A stretch of 6,553 nt of DNA from JAXDLH01 sp034666705 (GTDB taxonomy: Bacteria; Chloroflexota; UBA6077; SHYK01): contig JAXDLH010000470.1 of assembly GCA_034666705.1 (NCBI GenBank), positions 1 to 6,553 of the forward strand, given 5' to 3'. Position numbers and translations under genes: made by a program. Below are positions 5,374 through 6,553 of the stretch, piece after piece (within the stretch, counting starts at the first letter, position 1; each line of letters begins with the position of its first letter). The notes under the pieces are model-generated. The model was not told where the DNA came from, made no database searches, and saw only the letters and a list, made by a program, of their open reading frames with translations.

Positions 5374-6315
5374 GTGCGTCCATATTCATCAGGGACGTAC
5401 GCGGACGCCGCCGCGTCCAGCGCACGGCGCACGGCGCTTCCCGCGGCAATTTTGCGCGAGATGCGGCCCAAGCAGTGGGCGAAGAATGGCCTCGTCTTCT
5501 TCGGCCTCGTGTATGCGCTCGACCTTGGCAACCCGACGCTCGTGCTCCGGGCGATCACCGCCTTCGCCGCGTTCTGCTGCATCGCGAGTGCTGGCTATGT
5601 ATTCAACGATCTCCGCGACGTGCCGCTCGACCGTCAGCATCCGACGAAGCGTTACCGTCCGATCGCCGCGGGGACGCTGCCGATCTGGGTCGCCTGGTGC
5701 CTCGCCGCGGCCCTTTTCTTGGCCGGCTTCGCGCTGGCTGCCACGCTAGGCGGCACCTTCGTCGGCTGCTGTCTGGTGTACGTCCTGCTCACGGCGACGT
5801 ACTCACTTTGGTGGAAGCACGTCGTGCTTATCGACGTGTTCATGCTGGGGGCTGGGTTCGTGCTCCGGGCGGTGGCGGGCGCCCTCGCGATCGACGTACC
5901 AATCTCACCCTGGTTGTACGTCTGTACAGTGCTGGGCTCACTGGTCATCTCGCTCGGGAAGCGCCGCTCCGAGATCGCTGCGCTGACGCTGGATGCCGAG
6001 TCTCATCGCCCTGCGCTCGAGCACTACACCGTGGCGTTCCTCGACCAGTTGATCGTCATTACCGCCACCGCGAGCATCATGGCCTATTCGCTCTACACGT
6101 TCTCGGCGGAAAACCTCCCCAGGAACAATGCGATGATGCTGACGATCCCTTTTGTCCTCTACGGCGTGTTCCGCTACCTGTACCTCGTTCAGGTTCGAGG
6201 CATGGGCGGCGCACCGGAGGACCTCCTCTTGCAGGACCGCAGCCTCGTCGTCTCCGTGGGTCTGTTCCTCCTGACGAGCGCCGCCATCCTGTACCTCAGC
6301 CCGCGCTTGCCCTGA
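5374..6315 (+). CDS. UbiA-family prenyltransferase, decaprenyl-phosphate phosphoribosyltransferase-like
   Basis: A 313-residue integral membrane protein of the UbiA superfamily that most resembles DPPR synthase (Rv3806c type). That enzyme transfers phosphoribose from PRPP to a polyprenyl phosphate at the cytoplasmic face, the first step toward lipid-linked ribose or arabinose donors. Visible features are MRPKQWAKN (30-38), the Mg-binding motif NDxxDxxxD (N78, D79, D82, D86), HPTKRYRPIAAG (89-100) and the second motif area YSLWWKHVVLIDVFMLGAGF (143-162), followed by VLRAVAGALA and SLGKRRSE (193-200), the latter characteristic of the DPPR branch. About eight or nine hydrophobic segments follow a basic N-terminus of about 28 residues. 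The expected partners (HAD phosphatase, DprE1/E2 epimerase, arabinosyltransferases) are not in this window. Start at GTG by the AGGAG at 5361. Substrate specificity is inferred from motifs only. Confidence 0.9.
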   Translation: MRPYSSGTYADAAASSARRTALPAAILREMRPKQWAKNGLVFFGLVYALDLGNPTLVLRAITAFAAFCCIASAGYVFNDLRDVPLDRQHPTKRYRPIAAGTLPIWVAWCLAAALFLAGFALAATLGGTFVGCCLVYVLLTATYSLWWKHVVLIDVFMLGAGFVLRAVAGALAIDVPISPWLYVCTVLGSLVISLGKRRSEIAALTLDAESHRPALEHYTVAFLDQLIVITATASIMAYSLYTFSAENLPRNNAMMLTIPFVLYGVFRYLYLVQVRGMGGAPEDLLLQDRSLVVSVGLFLLTSAAILYLSPRLP

Positions 6316-6420
6316 TCCGCTCCATTCGATTCGCGTTCACCGCCAGATTCTGATGACCGGCTCGACCTGGTCGGGGTCGGCGAACACCGGCCTTGACCGG
6401 AGCGTTCGGTGATGGCGAGA
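6316..6420. other. Intergenic region after the UbiA-family gene; nothing firm
   Basis: No gene, promoter or clear terminator is seen. A small inverted repeat, CGACC (6363-6367) with GGTCG (6375-6379), could fold but has no T-tract. On the minus strand a frame ends at TGA near 6346-6348 (tail DPDQVEPVIRIWR), in register with the frame described at 6421-6553. Confidence 0.5.
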
Positions 6421-6553
6421 TCAATCACGCGGCCGACAACCGCGCCATGGGACCACAACTCCCGCTTCTTCACGCCACCAACGGTGTTCTAACAGCTCTT
6501 GGTGTACGTAACGGTCCCGGTGGATGAGGTCAGGGAACTGGAGCCCGCGTTCT
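6421..6553 (-). other. Possible 3' end of an unrecognised minus-strand gene, running in from the right edge
   Basis: A minus-strand frame open from the right edge gives about 43 codons, including FPDLIHRDRYVHQELLEHRW and ending VVVPWRGCRPRD before TGA at 6421-6423. Its third-codon-position GC is only about half, well below the neighbouring genes, which argues against an ordinary host gene of this genome or suggests a decayed or acquired one. The same frame stays open after this stop for about 24 codons to a second stop. A competing frame (start ATG near 6473, KKRELWSHGAVVGRVIDL) crosses the end of the UbiA gene and is less likely. I recognise no family in either. Confidence 0.25.

Noticed and set aside
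5277..5582. Extended TlyA of 388 residues starting at 5582
   Set aside because: The extension lies antisense to the UbiA-family coding region and crosses both predicted promoters. The S4 domain begins right after ATG 5276.
1..6553. A novel multi-gene defence, mobile or biosynthetic system
   Set aside because: All confident genes belong to known families, the central operon is a conserved housekeeping cluster, and there are no arrays, integrase, transposase ends, toxin-antitoxin pairs or biosynthetic modules.

Overview
This window is a GC-rich bacterial chromosomal segment, about two thirds G+C by eye. It holds six protein genes on both strands, short intergenic gaps and no recognisable mobile element, phage, CRISPR or RNA gene. 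The centre is the tlyA-nadK-recN cluster, read leftward, which is a well-known conserved arrangement in Actinobacteria (as in Mycobacterium tuberculosis) and is also seen in other high-GC lineages. Together with a decaprenyl-phosphate phosphoribosyltransferase-like UbiA protein and a deiodinase-like thioredoxin-fold protein, this suggests an actinobacterium or a Chloroflexota (Thermomicrobia-like) bacterium. I cannot decide between these from the sequence alone.

Layout. At 1-831 (minus) lies the N-terminal 277 residues of a GlcD-type FAD-linked oxidase that runs off the left edge. An 84-bp divergent gap (832-915) carries an extended -10 and a U-tract stem-loop for the oxidase, and a strong Shine-Dalgarno for the gene on the other side. 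At 916-1632 (plus) is a deiodinase/peroxiredoxin-like protein with no cysteine at all: its catalytic position is alanine. The convergent gap at 1633-1767 contains three perfect tandem copies of a 15-bp unit. From 5276 down to 1768 (minus) runs the compact operon tlyA (rRNA 2'-O-methyltransferase), nadK (NAD kinase) and recN (DNA repair ATPase). tlyA and nadK overlap by 11 bp, and 4 bp separate nadK from recN. A 97-bp divergent gap (5277-5373) then leads to the rightward UbiA-family gene (5374-6315). The last 238 bp hold no confident gene, only a weak minus-strand frame that may be the 3' end of a gene to the right.

How the genes work together. The tlyA-nadK-recN operon couples ribosome modification, NADP supply and double-strand-break repair, probably by translational coupling from a single promoter close to the tlyA start. 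The other genes are independent units: a flavin-dependent 2-hydroxyacid-type oxidation, a redox-fold protein that has lost its redox residue, and a membrane step of polyprenyl-phosphate sugar metabolism. I see no evidence of a new multi-gene system. The most unusual points are the cysteine-free deiodinase-like protein, the 15-bp tandem repeat, and the unusual 5' ends of the oxidase and tlyA transcripts.
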